Origin: P52-10 sp041397365
GTDB lineage: Bacteria > Pseudomonadota > Alphaproteobacteria > Rhizobiales > Xanthobacteraceae
DNA: 64,000 nucleotides
Reading direction: 5' to 3'
Assembly: GCA_041397365.1 (NCBI GenBank)
Contig: JAWKWT010000009.1
Span: 124,001 to 188,000, forward strand
In this document: in pieces, positions 35,570 to 44,293 of the stretch
Numbering within the stretch: position 1 is the stretch's first letter
Layout of the letters: every line of letters starts with the position of its first letter
The notes under the pieces: model-generated
Told to the model about the DNA's origin: nothing
The model's database searches: none
Seen by the model: only the letters and a program-made list of their open reading frames with translations
Made by a program: the position numbers and the translations under genes

Positions 35570-35618
35570 GAGCATGATCCCGAAAAATGGGAACCGGTTT
35601 TCGGACAAGATCATGCTC
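35570..35618. repeat. Dispersed palindromic element, copy D (49 bp)
   Basis: Near-identical to copy A: GAGCATGATCCCGAAAAAT, GGGAACCGGTTTTCGG and GATCATGCTC. It begins on the base after the adaptor stop codon and leads directly into a terminator. Confidence 0.85.
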
Positions 35619-35652
35619 AAAAAAATGGGGCCGGAAGGCCCCATTTTTTTTA
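35619..35652. terminator. Bidirectional rho-independent terminator
   Basis: Nine-bp stem AATGGGGCC / GGCCCCATT with a GGAA tetraloop, flanked by a run of A on one side and T on the other. It separates two convergent genes. Confidence 0.92.
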
Positions 35653-35675
35653 CGGTAGGCGCGATCCGTAAAAGC

Positions 35676-36548
35676 TCAGCTCCCGAGCCGCGCGTGCGAT
35701 CCGAAACGGACATCCTCGACCAGCGACGACGACACTGTCGGCACCTGCTTCCCGTCCGATTTGCGCGACACGCCAATCCGGGTGCGGTTGAAGATCTGCT
35801 CGGCACCGAGCCCCTGATCGTTCATGTTCGAGAGCAGTTCGGACGCCAGCGGGCTGTTCTCCGCGGCGCTCTCGTCGACCACCTTGCCGGGCGTCGCCGA
35901 CGACAGGATCAACGCATTGCGCGGCGCGTCAATCGGCGCAAGCCCGTGCGAATAAGTGCGGAAGCGGCGCTCGTAAGGGTTGCGGCGCGACGCATCGAGC
36001 ACGACGAGGCTGGCGCGCGCGCCGCGCTCGTTCAGCTCGTCCAGCACCGATTCGACGCTGGTGCCCTGCCGGCGGACATCGACCTCCCGCCAGATCGCGG
36101 CGTCGACCGGGATCATGAAGGTCTGCCGGTTCGCCTGAATACCGAAGCCGCTGTAATAGAGCATGACCACGGTATCGCGCTGAACCTTCGACTTCAGCCG
36201 GTCGAACGCCCGGCGCATGTCTTCCTTGTTCGCGTCCTCGACCACATCCACCTCGAACCCGTCATGGCGAAGGGCCGCGGTGACCGCGCGGGCGTCGTTG
36301 ATCGGCTGGGCGAGCGGAGCATTCGCGTCCGGATAGCGGCTGTTGCCGATCACAAGGGCAAGACGGGCCGGACGCAGCGTCTCGCCGGCGCCCGGTTGCG
36401 CGCCCAGGCTGGAGACGGCTTGCACCGCGCCATTGCTCATTTTGTTCAGTGCAGCATGCGCGCCGAGGCCGAGCGAAATGACGGTGGCGATCGCGGCCGT
36501 CGCAATCACCAGCGATCGGCGGGAAACGCCCAAATGTTTCAAGCTCAT
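35676..36548 (-). CDS. Caspase-fold pseudoenzyme without TPR repeats
   Basis: A 290-residue exported or membrane-anchored protein starting at ATG 36548, with GGAG six bases before it. An N-terminal hydrophobic segment (residues 12-32) is followed by a caspase p20-like domain (ARLALVIGNSRYPDA near 61). The catalytic His is Phe135 (YYSGFGIQAN) and the catalytic Cys is Ser187 (LDASRRNPYERRF), so it is inactive as a protease. It closely resembles the first 270 residues of the TPR protein at 22255, including RTRIGVSRKSDGKQVP near the end. The ligand is unknown. Confidence 0.86.
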   Translation of the reverse strand: MSLKHLGVSRRSLVIATAAIATVISLGLGAHAALNKMSNGAVQAVSSLGAQPGAGETLRPARLALVIGNSRYPDANAPLAQPINDARAVTAALRHDGFEVDVVEDANKEDMRRAFDRLKSKVQRDTVVMLYYSGFGIQANRQTFMIPVDAAIWREVDVRRQGTSVESVLDELNERGARASLVVLDASRRNPYERRFRTYSHGLAPIDAPRNALILSSATPGKVVDESAAENSPLASELLSNMNDQGLGAEQIFNRTRIGVSRKSDGKQVPTVSSSLVEDVRFGSHARLGS

Positions 36549-36945
36549 AATCGTCTCCACTCACCCCCGGCACACGCGCCGACGCGCCGTTGATGGCACA
36601 AGCTGCTTAACGAAATCCGGCTCTCAGTGCCCCAACAATATGAGTTATTTGCGGCACCGCAGCATTAGCATTCCCTTTACCGTGAACGCAAACTTTCTGA
36701 AGTCTGCCAATGACTTGCCGCATACCGCCTGGCGGGCCGACTAGCGGGTTCGATCGGCTTTCCCGCGCAGGAGGCATGAGAAGAATGCACGCCCTTGAGA
36801 TCATTCTCCGTGACTAACATCACAGAGGGAAGCGGCAACCGCGGTCAATCCAGGCGGGCGGGACCTTTCCCTTGGCCGATGGCAGGCCGGAGAATGACGT
36901 GCGGACGAAGCCGTGCGATAGTCGGTCGCTTGGGGAGCTTTTCGA
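36549..36945. other. Divergent intergenic region
   Basis: 397 bases between the caspase-fold gene and the DxDTTA gene. Near 36769 there is AGGAGG before a very short frame (14 codons), too small to support as a gene. Nothing else was identified. Confidence 0.4.
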
Positions 36946-38673
36946 ATGAAAATTCAGGATCGGGCGAGCGCCGCCTTTCGCGCGCTGACCGCCAAGAAGG
37001 ACGGCCCGTCCATCTACGAAATCTGCGACCCCGTGCTGTTGGACCGGAACGCCAATTCCGGCCACCTGTCGCAATTCTACAAAACCGCCCTGCGCAATCC
37101 GCCGCTGGTCTCGCTGCTGCGGCGGGCCGGGCTGCCCGAATTGCGCGATCCGAACCGGATGCAGGCGCTACAGGCCGCGTTGAAGCAGGCGCGCGACACC
37201 GAAGATCCGGACTGGGCCGAGATCGCCAAGCCGTTCGGCGAGTTGCTGGCGACGATCGACCTGCAACATCCGAAACCGCCCTCCCTGCCCGACCGCGAGC
37301 CGGCGCCGTCCGCGACCGCCATCGACGCGACGATCCGCACTTGCGCCAAGCATCTGCTGCGATCGTTCGAGCGCAACGGCTTCATCCCGACCTACGCCGC
37401 CTTCAACCTGATCGGCGATCCGGATTTCGGCGCGCGCGAACTCACCATGGCGCTGACCGGGCTCAACGCGCGCGGCTACAAGAATTCCACGCTGCTGTTC
37501 AATCTGGCGCGCGTCTTCATCGCCCGCTCGCCGACTCGCGCGGTCATCAATCCGGCATGGACCGGCATCGCCGAGCCGATGTGGGAGCCGGTGCAGATCC
37601 GTCATCGGTCGGCCTATTACGACGCCTTCTTCATCGAGGCGCTGCTGAGCTATTGCGAATCCGGGCTAAGCTCATCCGCTGAGGAGACGAACGCACGGCG
37701 CGCGATCGCGGCGATGGTGGAGTTCTGCCTCAAGGCCAGCCGCGAGGAAGTCGCTGCCGCCGACGGACAACGCTTCAGTGTCGTCACCGCGCTCGCACCG
37801 CCGCCGCATCCGCGCTTCAGCCCGTTTTTCGCGCAGATCAAGGAACGGCTCGGCTTCGGCGTCTACGTTCCCGATTGCGACACCACCGCCTGCTCGTTCT
37901 CAGCAGCAACGCAAGCCGGCTCTAACGATCCGATCCTCGATCAGCCGCTCTTGGATTTCTACGCGGGCTATCAGGTGCGCGCCGGCAGCAACGAACCGCT
38001 GGTGACGGTGCCGCTCAACGACAACATCGATTTCGAAGGCGGTATCGCCACCTGGATCGACAACCTCGCGGGCGAGCGTCCTTACGGCAACGATCTCGAC
38101 CCGACGCTGAATCTCGACGTGCTTGAAGTGAGCTTTCGCAATCTCGCGCGCTGGAAAGTTCTCGAAACGCCGACGCGGCTCGAAACGATCCGCCGCATCA
38201 TCGACTTTCAGCGCCGCCTCGCGGCGACCGACAATTTCGCCGATCCGCGCTCGCACATCTATTACCTGCCCGAACTTTACTCGGCCTATTTCGGCCGCTG
38301 CTACGCCGCCTTCCGCGCGCTGCCGGCCGAGGCGCAAAAGACCATCGATCCCGACGATGCGTTCGGCTTCATCCGCGAGCGCGTGCTCGCTTATGTGCAG
38401 GACGTGCTGATCGCCAACGAGATGAACCCGTTCGACGCGGCGCTTGCCTTGCTGGCGCTGGGTCATCTCGGCGCCGCGCCGTCGACATTCACGCGGCCGC
38501 TCGCGGTGATCGTTCGCCAGACCGGCGAAGGCAGCTTCCGCGCGCCATTCAAAGCCTATGAGTGGAACAAGATGAAGACGCCGACGCGTATTCTGGTCGG
38601 CGGACCTGAAGTCACCTCGGCCTTCGTGCTGATGGGACTGACGCTTGCGCGCCGCGTGATGACGCGCCTCTGA
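36946..38673 (+). CDS. Hypothetical protein with a class II terpene cyclase-like DxDTTA motif
   Basis: A 575-residue soluble, mostly helical protein without signal peptide. No family could be assigned with certainty. At residues 310-315 it has DCDTTA, which resembles the DxDD(T/S)A catalytic motif of class II terpene cyclases and the DxDTT variant known in some sesquiterpene cyclases. The regular helical repeats (IRRIIDFQRRLAAT, AYVQDVLIANEM, AALALLALGHLGA) would fit an alpha/alpha toroid as in prenyltransferase/squalene-cyclase folds. QW repeats are not obvious. Single gene, flanked by intergenic regions; function is not established. Confidence 0.6.
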   Translation: MKIQDRASAAFRALTAKKDGPSIYEICDPVLLDRNANSGHLSQFYKTALRNPPLVSLLRRAGLPELRDPNRMQALQAALKQARDTEDPDWAEIAKPFGELLATIDLQHPKPPSLPDREPAPSATAIDATIRTCAKHLLRSFERNGFIPTYAAFNLIGDPDFGARELTMALTGLNARGYKNSTLLFNLARVFIARSPTRAVINPAWTGIAEPMWEPVQIRHRSAYYDAFFIEALLSYCESGLSSSAEETNARRAIAAMVEFCLKASREEVAAADGQRFSVVTALAPPPHPRFSPFFAQIKERLGFGVYVPDCDTTACSFSAATQAGSNDPILDQPLLDFYAGYQVRAGSNEPLVTVPLNDNIDFEGGIATWIDNLAGERPYGNDLDPTLNLDVLEVSFRNLARWKVLETPTRLETIRRIIDFQRRLAATDNFADPRSHIYYLPELYSAYFGRCYAAFRALPAEAQKTIDPDDAFGFIRERVLAYVQDVLIANEMNPFDAALALLALGHLGAAPSTFTRPLAVIVRQTGEGSFRAPFKAYEWNKMKTPTRILVGGPEVTSAFVLMGLTLARRVMTRL

Positions 38674-39021
38674 TCGTAGCCGCGACTCGATTCGTATCGC
38701 TAGTTTAGCAGACCTGAAACTTTCAATTCAGCGGCCCGCTGTTTATTGAAATTTGGCTGCTTCATCTTTGCGAAGCCGCGCACGATCACCCAACCGATCG
38801 CGTCAAAAATCACGACCAGTGCGGGCCCCTCTGGCAGCTCCGAACGATCCGGGCTGCGATGTCGGACTGGACGAAGAGCGGAGCGGCCAATGACCTGTCG
38901 TCCAGATCACCAGAGGCCATCCGGAACCTGATCGACGTCGCGTGCGCACGGGCGCGACGGAAAAACTGGTTCGGCCGACGGGAAAAAAGCCGGCCGCATG
39001 GGGAGGAATTTTACGGTGGAC
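38674..39021. other. Intergenic region before the TerC gene
   Basis: 348 bases with no well-supported gene. It was checked for a yybP-ykoY manganese riboswitch, common before TerC genes; the conserved GGGGAGTA core was not found. GGGGAGGA just before 39022 serves as ribosome site. Confidence 0.4.
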
Positions 39022-39725
39022 ATGGATCAGACAACCTTCTGGCTGGCGATCGGCCAGATCATCTGGATCAATATTTTGCTGTCCGGCGACAACGCCGTCG
39101 TCATCGCGATGGCCTGCCGGTCGCTTTCGGACCGCGCGCGGCTGTGGGGCATGATCCTCGGCGCGGGCGTGGCGGTGATCCTGCGAATCATCTTCACCGG
39201 CATCGTCACGACGCTGATGAACGTGCCGTATCTGAAGGCGGCCGGCGCGATCGCGCTGCTCTACATCGCCATAGATCTGGTGAAACCGAAATCGCATGAC
39301 GACGAGGATTCGGTGAAGGCGGCCGACACGCTGTTCCGCGCGATGATGACGATCGCGGTCGCCGACGTGGTGATGAGCCTCGACAACGTCGTCGCCATCG
39401 CCGCCGTCGCCAAGGGAAGCTGGCTGCTGCTGATTATCGGTCTCGGCGTTTCGATCCCGATGATCGTCGCCGGCAGCGCAATCATCATGGCGATGCTCGA
39501 CCGCTTTCCGCTCCTGGTCTGGGCCGAGCTGCGCTGCTCGGATGGATCGCCGGCGAACTGTTCCTGACCGATGTCGGCGTCATCGCCCAGATCGGTGCGG
39601 ACACGGCGCACACTTACGAGAAGGTGGCGGCGGTCATCGGCGCGGTGTTCGTAGTCGGGGTCGGCCTGTGGCTCAATTACGGCCGCCGGCGAGAGACCGC
39701 GGTCGAGGAGCATTCGAAAACCTGA
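39022..39725 (+). pseudogene. TerC/YjbE-family membrane protein gene with one frameshift
   Basis: The intact frame (to 39567) encodes TerC helices with the metal-site motifs NILLSGDNAVVIAMAC and VADVVMSLDNVVAIA. Near 39525-39535 one base is missing: the next frame continues AALLGWIAGELFLTDVG and ends WLNYGRRRETAVEEHSKT before TGA at 39723-39725. The restored length of about 234 residues is normal. The starts ATG 39022 and GTG 39016 are both possible. TerC proteins are integral-membrane metal (Mn) exporters or metallation helpers. A terminator follows. Confidence 0.8.
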
Positions 39726-39826
39726 CATCCGCGGAACGCAAGGGACGAGGCCGGAGAGTCCGGGCCTCCTCCCGCGTTCCGGGAGAAGACGTTCAGTAGG
39801 ACGCTCAAACAACAAGACGTTCAAAC

Positions 39827-39856
39827 AAAAGGCCGCGCTGCATGCGCGGCCTTTTT
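39827..39856 (+). terminator. Rho-independent terminator of the first TerC gene
   Basis: Perfect 12-bp stem AAAAGGCCGCGC / GCGCGGCCTTTT with a 5-base loop and T run. Confidence 0.9.
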
Positions 39857-39883
39857 CGTCTTGATGAGTGATCTTGCGTCAGG

Positions 39884-40351
39884 TCACACAAGCGCCGCCA
39901 GTTGCGGCGCGAACCGCGCAAGCTGTTCGCCTGTTTCCGCCATCATCAGTTCGATCTTCTGATCGAGAATCGCGCGGCAGGTGCACACCACGAACAACGA
40001 ACGCATGACGAAGGCCAAAATTCCTCGCGGATGCGCGACCATGCGCCGTCCCTGCTCGATCACAGCCTTGAGGTCGGTCGATTCGGCGACGACTCCTCCG
40101 AAACCGTTCTCAAGCACATAGCGGCGATCGAGGCGCGTGAGGCAAAGCAGACAATCCTCGTCGGCGTCCAGCAGATAGAATTGCGGATCGCCCCTCTCGG
40201 TCTTGCCGGTGCTCCAGAACGTCGCCCCGCCATGCCGCGTATGGGCCGCGCACAGCGCCGTCATGTCCCAGAGTTCGGCCTGGCTCCAGCAACGCGGATG
40301 CGGCGGGCGCCTGAATGCGATGACGTTATCGACGGCAAGGTTGTTGCTCAT
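39884..40351 (-). CDS. Hypothetical protein coupled to an Xre regulator
   Basis: A 155-residue cytosolic protein starting at ATG 40351, four bases inside the end of the Xre gene (ATGA overlap). Features: FRRPPHPRCWSQAELWDM at 13-30, a middle segment QFYLLDADEDCLLCLTRLD with two nearby Cys, and a hydrophobic helix GILAFVMRSLFVVCTCRAIL. No family was recognised. Tight coupling to a DNA-binding partner suggests that it modifies or is regulated by that partner. Confidence 0.7.
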   Translation of the reverse strand: MSNNLAVDNVIAFRRPPHPRCWSQAELWDMTALCAAHTRHGGATFWSTGKTERGDPQFYLLDADEDCLLCLTRLDRRYVLENGFGGVVAESTDLKAVIEQGRRMVAHPRGILAFVMRSLFVVCTCRAILDQKIELMMAETGEQLARFAPQLAALV

Positions 40352-40641
40352 GAGACATCCTCGAAGAGGAGGCGATAGAGTTCGGGATCGTAAAATCCCA
40401 GCAGCTTGCGTGCGAAGACGGACGGCTTTTCGTTCAGCGCGAGCGCCCATCGCTCCATCGCTTCGGTCGGCACCCGGCCGAAGCCGTTCTCAATCTGCGA
40501 AATGAACGTGTAGTATTTGAGGCCGAGCTGGGCCGCCAACTCTACCTGGGACAAGCCGGCCTGATTTCTGAGTTGCTTCAGCCACACGCCCGCCTGCTTG
40601 CGCAGCGCCTTCGCTTCCGGTTCCGCTTTCGCAAAATGCAT
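40348..40641 (-). CDS. Xre-family helix-turn-helix protein
   Basis: A 97-residue DNA-binding protein. ATG 40641 was chosen; TTG 40686 is an alternative that adds 15 residues. The helix-turn-helix is AGLSQVELAAQLGLKYYTFISQIENG (the core GLSQVELAAQLG is typical of Cro/C1/Xre). It forms a two-gene unit with the following 155-residue protein through a 4-base overlap. Such pairs can be toxin-antitoxin-like or simple repressor/effector units; no toxin fold was recognised. Confidence 0.82.
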   Translation of the reverse strand: MHFAKAEPEAKALRKQAGVWLKQLRNQAGLSQVELAAQLGLKYYTFISQIENGFGRVPTEAMERWALALNEKPSVFARKLLGFYDPELYRLLFEDVS

Positions 40642-40786
40642 AGGATTTCGACTTCCTAAAAGGACTTGATCGGCCGCTTGTTTCAAGTGTACTAAACTAT
40701 CAAATAACGAACGATCTCGGCCGAATTGAGCATATCATAACGCGATATTGCTTCAACCGGGGTCACGCGCGTATCAGGAGGGGGTC

Positions 40787-41140
40787 GTGCCGGTCGAGCT
40801 TTCTACGCCAAAGCCGCCGGACCTTCGTGAGCCGCACGGGCTTGCGCTGATCCTGGCGATCGGCCTCTGCGGGGCCGCGACCCTCGCCAGCCTCTCATTG
40901 CTGTCCCTGCCCGCGACGCTGGCGCTGCCGGCGTTCAGCGTCATCTGCATGGCCTCCGCCACTTTCATCGCGCTGCTGGCGTGGCTCAGGCCCCGAGACA
41001 TCGCCGCCGGACGCCTCGGCGCAACTCGCCTGACCGCCTGGGACATCGTCGGCGCGCTCACCCTCATCGGAATCTCCGCCGCGCTCCTGAGCGACCCCGA
41101 GCAGGCGATTCCGCTCCTCGAAGCAAGACAGACTGACTAA
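40787..41140 (+). CDS. Small membrane protein upstream of TerC
   Basis: A 117-residue protein. GTG 40787 is preceded by AGGAGGGGG, so it is preferred over the upstream in-frame TTG/ATG codons. Two to three hydrophobic helices (ALILAIGLCGAATLASLSLL, ALPAFSVICMASATFIALLAWL and IVGALTLIGISAALL). It ends 15 bases before a TerC gene and is likely cotranscribed with it. No family was recognised. Confidence 0.72.
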   Translation: MPVELSTPKPPDLREPHGLALILAIGLCGAATLASLSLLSLPATLALPAFSVICMASATFIALLAWLRPRDIAAGRLGATRLTAWDIVGALTLIGISAALLSDPEQAIPLLEARQTD

Positions 41141-41155
41141 GGCCTCGATCCGATC

Positions 41156-41821
41156 ATGAGTGAAATTTTTTCCGCCGAAGTGATGACAGCATTCTTCCAG
41201 GTCATCATGATCGATCTGGTGCTGGCCGGCGACAATGCGATCGTCATCGGCCTTGCCGCTGCCGGCCTTCCGGCCGACCAGCGCAACAAAGCCATTCTGG
41301 TCGGCATCATCGCCGCAACCGTTCTGCGCATCATCTTTGCCTCGATTACCGTGCAGCTTCTGGCCATCGTCGGCCTGCTGCTGGCCGGCGGCATTCTGCT
41401 GCTGTGGGTCTGCTGGAAGATGTGGCGCGAGCTGCGAACGCCGGCCGAACATGAACACGCCGCGCATGAAGCCGTCGCGAATGAGGATCTTGACGCTAGC
41501 GGCGCCATTGCCGAGGGCGCGCCGCGCAAGACCTTCGGTCAGGCCGCGCTCCAGATTCTTATTGCAGACGTGACGATGTCGCTCGACAACGTGCTGGCGG
41601 TCGCCGGCGCTTCGCGAGAGCACCCGTGGGTACTGGTGTTCGGCCTCGCGCTCTCGATCGCGCTGATGGGTCTGGCCGCAAGCTTCATCGCTAAGCTGCT
41701 GAACAAGCACCGCTGGATCGCCTATCTCGGACTCGCGGTCATCCTCTATGTCGCGCTCGAAATGATCTGGCGCGGCACGCATGAGGTGCTGCCGCATGTG
41801 AGCGCGCTGGTCGGTTACTGA
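41156..41821 (+). CDS. TerC/YjbE-family integral membrane protein
   Basis: A 221-residue membrane protein with the duplicated metal-binding motif of the TerC family: IDLVLAGDNAIVIGLAA and IADVTMSLDNVLAVAG, with Asp/Asn in the membrane. Members export Mn2+ or load metal into exported enzymes. It is intact, unlike the first TerC gene 1.4 kb upstream, and carries an acidic/His-rich cytosolic loop (EHEHAAHEAVANEDLD) between the halves. Cotranscribed with the 117-residue membrane protein. Confidence 0.9.
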   Translation: MSEIFSAEVMTAFFQVIMIDLVLAGDNAIVIGLAAAGLPADQRNKAILVGIIAATVLRIIFASITVQLLAIVGLLLAGGILLLWVCWKMWRELRTPAEHEHAAHEAVANEDLDASGAIAEGAPRKTFGQAALQILIADVTMSLDNVLAVAGASREHPWVLVFGLALSIALMGLAASFIAKLLNKHRWIAYLGLAVILYVALEMIWRGTHEVLPHVSALVGY

Positions 41822-41851
41822 TGTCCGGGACGTGACCTCGATTGGTCGCGA

Positions 41852-43129
41852 TCAGGATGGAGCGGGAGTTGGCTTCCGCTCCTGAATCGTGAGAACCACG
41901 ATCGCCGCGACGATGCAGAGCGCGCCCGCCACGAAGAACGCCGGCAGATAGGTCGCGAGCATCGTCCGCGAAAAGCCGGCGGCGAACGCCGCGATCGCAG
42001 CGCCCATCTGGTGGCCCGCGAAAATCCAGCCGAACACCAGATTCGCCCGCTCGGTGCCGAAGGTCGAGGCCGTCAGCTTCACCGTCGGCGGCACGGTCGC
42101 GATCCAGTCGAGGCCGTAAAACACCGCGAAGATCGACAGGCCGAAGAAGGTGAAATCGGTGAAGGGCAGGAACACCAGCGACAGGCCCCGCAGCCCGTAA
42201 TACCAGAACAGAAGCCAGCGGTTGTTGTAGCGGTCCGACAGCCAGCCCGAGAGAATCGTGCCGAAGAAATCGAACACGCCGATAGCGGCGAGCAGGCTGG
42301 CCGCGCCGGTCTGGGTCAGGCCGTAGTCCACGCACATCGGAATGAAATGCGTCTGGATCAGCCCGTTGGTGCTGGCCCCGCAGATGAAGAAGGTGCCGAA
42401 CAGAATCCAGAACGTCTTGGTGCGCGCGGCGTCGCGCAGTGCGCCGAAGGCGGCGGCCGTGACCGAGACGGGCGGCGGCGGCGCGACGGGCGCTGGACCC
42501 GTATGACCGTAAGGCAGCAGGCCGACATCCGACGGCCGGTCGCGCATCAGCAATCCCATGATCGCCGCCGCGCAGCCCACCGCGACGCAGACGACGACGA
42601 GCGCGGTCCGCCAGCCATAGCTCACGGCGAGCGAGGTGAGGATCGGCAGGAATATCAACTGCCCGGTCGCCACGCTCGCCGTCAGCACGCCGACGACGAG
42701 GCCGCGCCGCGCCGCGAACCAGCGCGTCGCCACCGTCGCGCCGAGCACCAGCGCGGTCATGCCCGTGCCGATGCCGACGCCGATGCCCCATAACAGCAGC
42801 AACTGCCAGAGGCTCGTCATCCACAGCGACAGGATCAGTGACGCCCCGACGATGCTCTGCGCGACCAGCACGATCCGCCTTACGCCGTATTTGTTCATCA
42901 GCGCGGCGGCGAACGGCGCGATGATGCCGAACAGGAAGAAACGCACTGCCAGCGCGGCGGAAATATCGGAGGTCGACCAGCCGAATTCCTGCTGAAGCGG
43001 AATGATGAAGATGCCGGGCGCACCGACCGCGCCGGCCATGATGAGCCCGGACAGGAACGTCGCCCCCGCGACCACCCAGCCATAATGCAATCGCGGCGCA
43101 CGCGGGCCAGCGGAATCGGCAATGCTCAT
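41852..43129 (-). CDS. MFS transporter
   Basis: A 425-residue 12-helix transporter resembling the oxalate/formate and monocarboxylate-type MFS proteins (HYGWVVAGATFLSGLIMAG at the start, MNKYGVRRIVLVAQS loop). The promoter region carries a perfect palindrome at 43161-43181 and an AT-rich -10-like segment, so it is probably controlled by a local repressor. Its substrate is unknown. Confidence 0.88.
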   Translation of the reverse strand: MSIADSAGPRAPRLHYGWVVAGATFLSGLIMAGAVGAPGIFIIPLQQEFGWSTSDISAALAVRFFLFGIIAPFAAALMNKYGVRRIVLVAQSIVGASLILSLWMTSLWQLLLLWGIGVGIGTGMTALVLGATVATRWFAARRGLVVGVLTASVATGQLIFLPILTSLAVSYGWRTALVVVCVAVGCAAAIMGLLMRDRPSDVGLLPYGHTGPAPVAPPPPVSVTAAAFGALRDAARTKTFWILFGTFFICGASTNGLIQTHFIPMCVDYGLTQTGAASLLAAIGVFDFFGTILSGWLSDRYNNRWLLFWYYGLRGLSLVFLPFTDFTFFGLSIFAVFYGLDWIATVPPTVKLTASTFGTERANLVFGWIFAGHQMGAAIAAFAAGFSRTMLATYLPAFFVAGALCIVAAIVVLTIQERKPTPAPS

Positions 43130-43160
43130 GACGTCCTCATGATGATTCTAGCATTTATAA

Positions 43161-43181
43161 TATGACATACATCATGTCATA
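43161..43181. promoter_or_regulatory. Perfect palindromic operator candidate
   Basis: TATGACAT-ACATC-ATGTCATA, an 8-bp perfect dyad around five bases, 32 bases upstream of the MFS start codon and next to the AT-rich string TATTATAAAT on the minus strand. The position suits a repressor blocking RNA polymerase. The binding protein (for example a GntR or MarR type) is not encoded next to it. Confidence 0.6.
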
Positions 43182-43281
43182 AGCGCCCGCTCATGCTTTC
43201 GCGGGAGAGCCGCATGTGCCGCAGGAGGGAGAGCGTGCGATTCACGGGCCGTCGGGTCATACGCGGCAATGCAGGCGGGCG

Positions 43282-43889
43282 CTACCAGAGCGTCGCGCGC
43301 GCGCGTTCCGGCCAGGCGCGGTCATATTCCTGCCCCCGACCTTGTCGTCGCTCATCCGCGCCAGGATCCGCCGGGGCTCGGCAGGTCCCGCGCGTCGAGA
43401 TGCTTTTGCGGGTTCCACAAATCCGACCGGACGATCGCGCGGGCGCACTGGAAACAGTTCGTCGACCCGCATGACGATCACCGAACGCGGCGCCTTGCCG
43501 TCCATCACGAACGAGCCGCATAGATCGGGATCGACCGACAGATGCGCATGCCCGTTGACGCGAAGCGTGCTGCCGACGCCGGGAATGAGAAACAGCAGCG
43601 CGATGCGCGGATCGCGGACGATGTTGCGGAGCGAATCCACCCGATTGTTGCCGCGACGATCCGGCAGCATCAGCGTTTTGTCGTCATGGATGCGGACGAA
43701 GCCGGTGGCGTCGCCGCGCGGCGAGCAGTCCAGCCCTTCAGGGCCTCCCGTCGCCAGCACGACGAAGGGCGAGGCTTCGATCAGCCTGCGATAGTCCGGG
43801 GTTATCCGGTCCGCGACCTTGACCGTCGAGGCGTCGTTCGGCTGTCCATAGATCGCTTCGAGTTCTTCGACGGTCGCAATGATCGACAT
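43282..43889 (-). pseudogene. Pyridoxamine 5'-phosphate oxidase-like flavoprotein gene, C-terminus frameshifted
   Basis: The first 145 residues from ATG 43889 are intact: a split-barrel FMN-binding domain (FVVLATGGPEGLDCSPRGD, MLPDRRGNNRVDSLRNI) of the MSMEG_1061-like PPOX group. After VDELF the homologous sequence QCARAIVRSDLWNP continues in another frame, returns to the first frame for ILARMSDDKVGG, and then shifts again to QEYDRAWPERARATLW ending at 43282. That requires three single-base changes in about 150 bases. The unshifted frame runs on to 43257. Confidence 0.75.
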
Positions 43890-44293
43890 TCGAACCTCCG
43901 CACCGATCCCGCCAAGCGCGGCCTTTTAGCACCGCGATCGCAGCGCAACAAGAATGGCTCCGCTCGCGCGGCGCTGCGCGTGCGATAGCCGCGGACAAAG
44001 CAGGGCAGAGAAACGAAATTCGCATGACCTGATTGAGCCTCCGCCCAAGTCGAGCCTTCCAGCGGCGACGCTCCGCCGCGACGCCCCTTTACGGCCGCCA
44101 TCCCCATGAGAAGTCTGGATCTTTTCAAGATCCTCCTCCCGTGCTCCGCGCCCGCCACCGGTAGGGATTGCGGCATCGGCCCGCTTCCGCGCCCCTCCGG
44201 CGGTTACGCGACGATGGACAATCGGCTCCCGAAACAGCTAGCAGATGGAAACGGAAACGCCGACCTCGCCCGAATGGGCGAAGCAGAGGAACC
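43890..44293. other. Divergent intergenic region without a supported gene
   Basis: 404 bases between the PPOX-like gene and an MFS gene. Short open frames occur, but none has a ribosome site and a recognised product. AGAGGA before 44294 is the ribosome site of the MFS gene. Confidence 0.4.

Noticed and set aside
36769..36817. Short leader peptide behind AGGAGG
   Set aside because: The frame is only 14 codons, the first ATG is too close to the ribosome site, and no attenuation structure follows.
38700..38830. Minus-strand frame with a hydrophobic stretch (VVIFDAIGWVIVRGFAKM)
   Set aside because: No convincing start codon or ribosome site; only a weak GTG start would give about 37 residues.
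38674..39021. yybP-ykoY manganese riboswitch before the TerC gene
   Set aside because: The conserved GGGGAGTA core and paired arms were not found; GGGGAGGA is better explained as the ribosome site.
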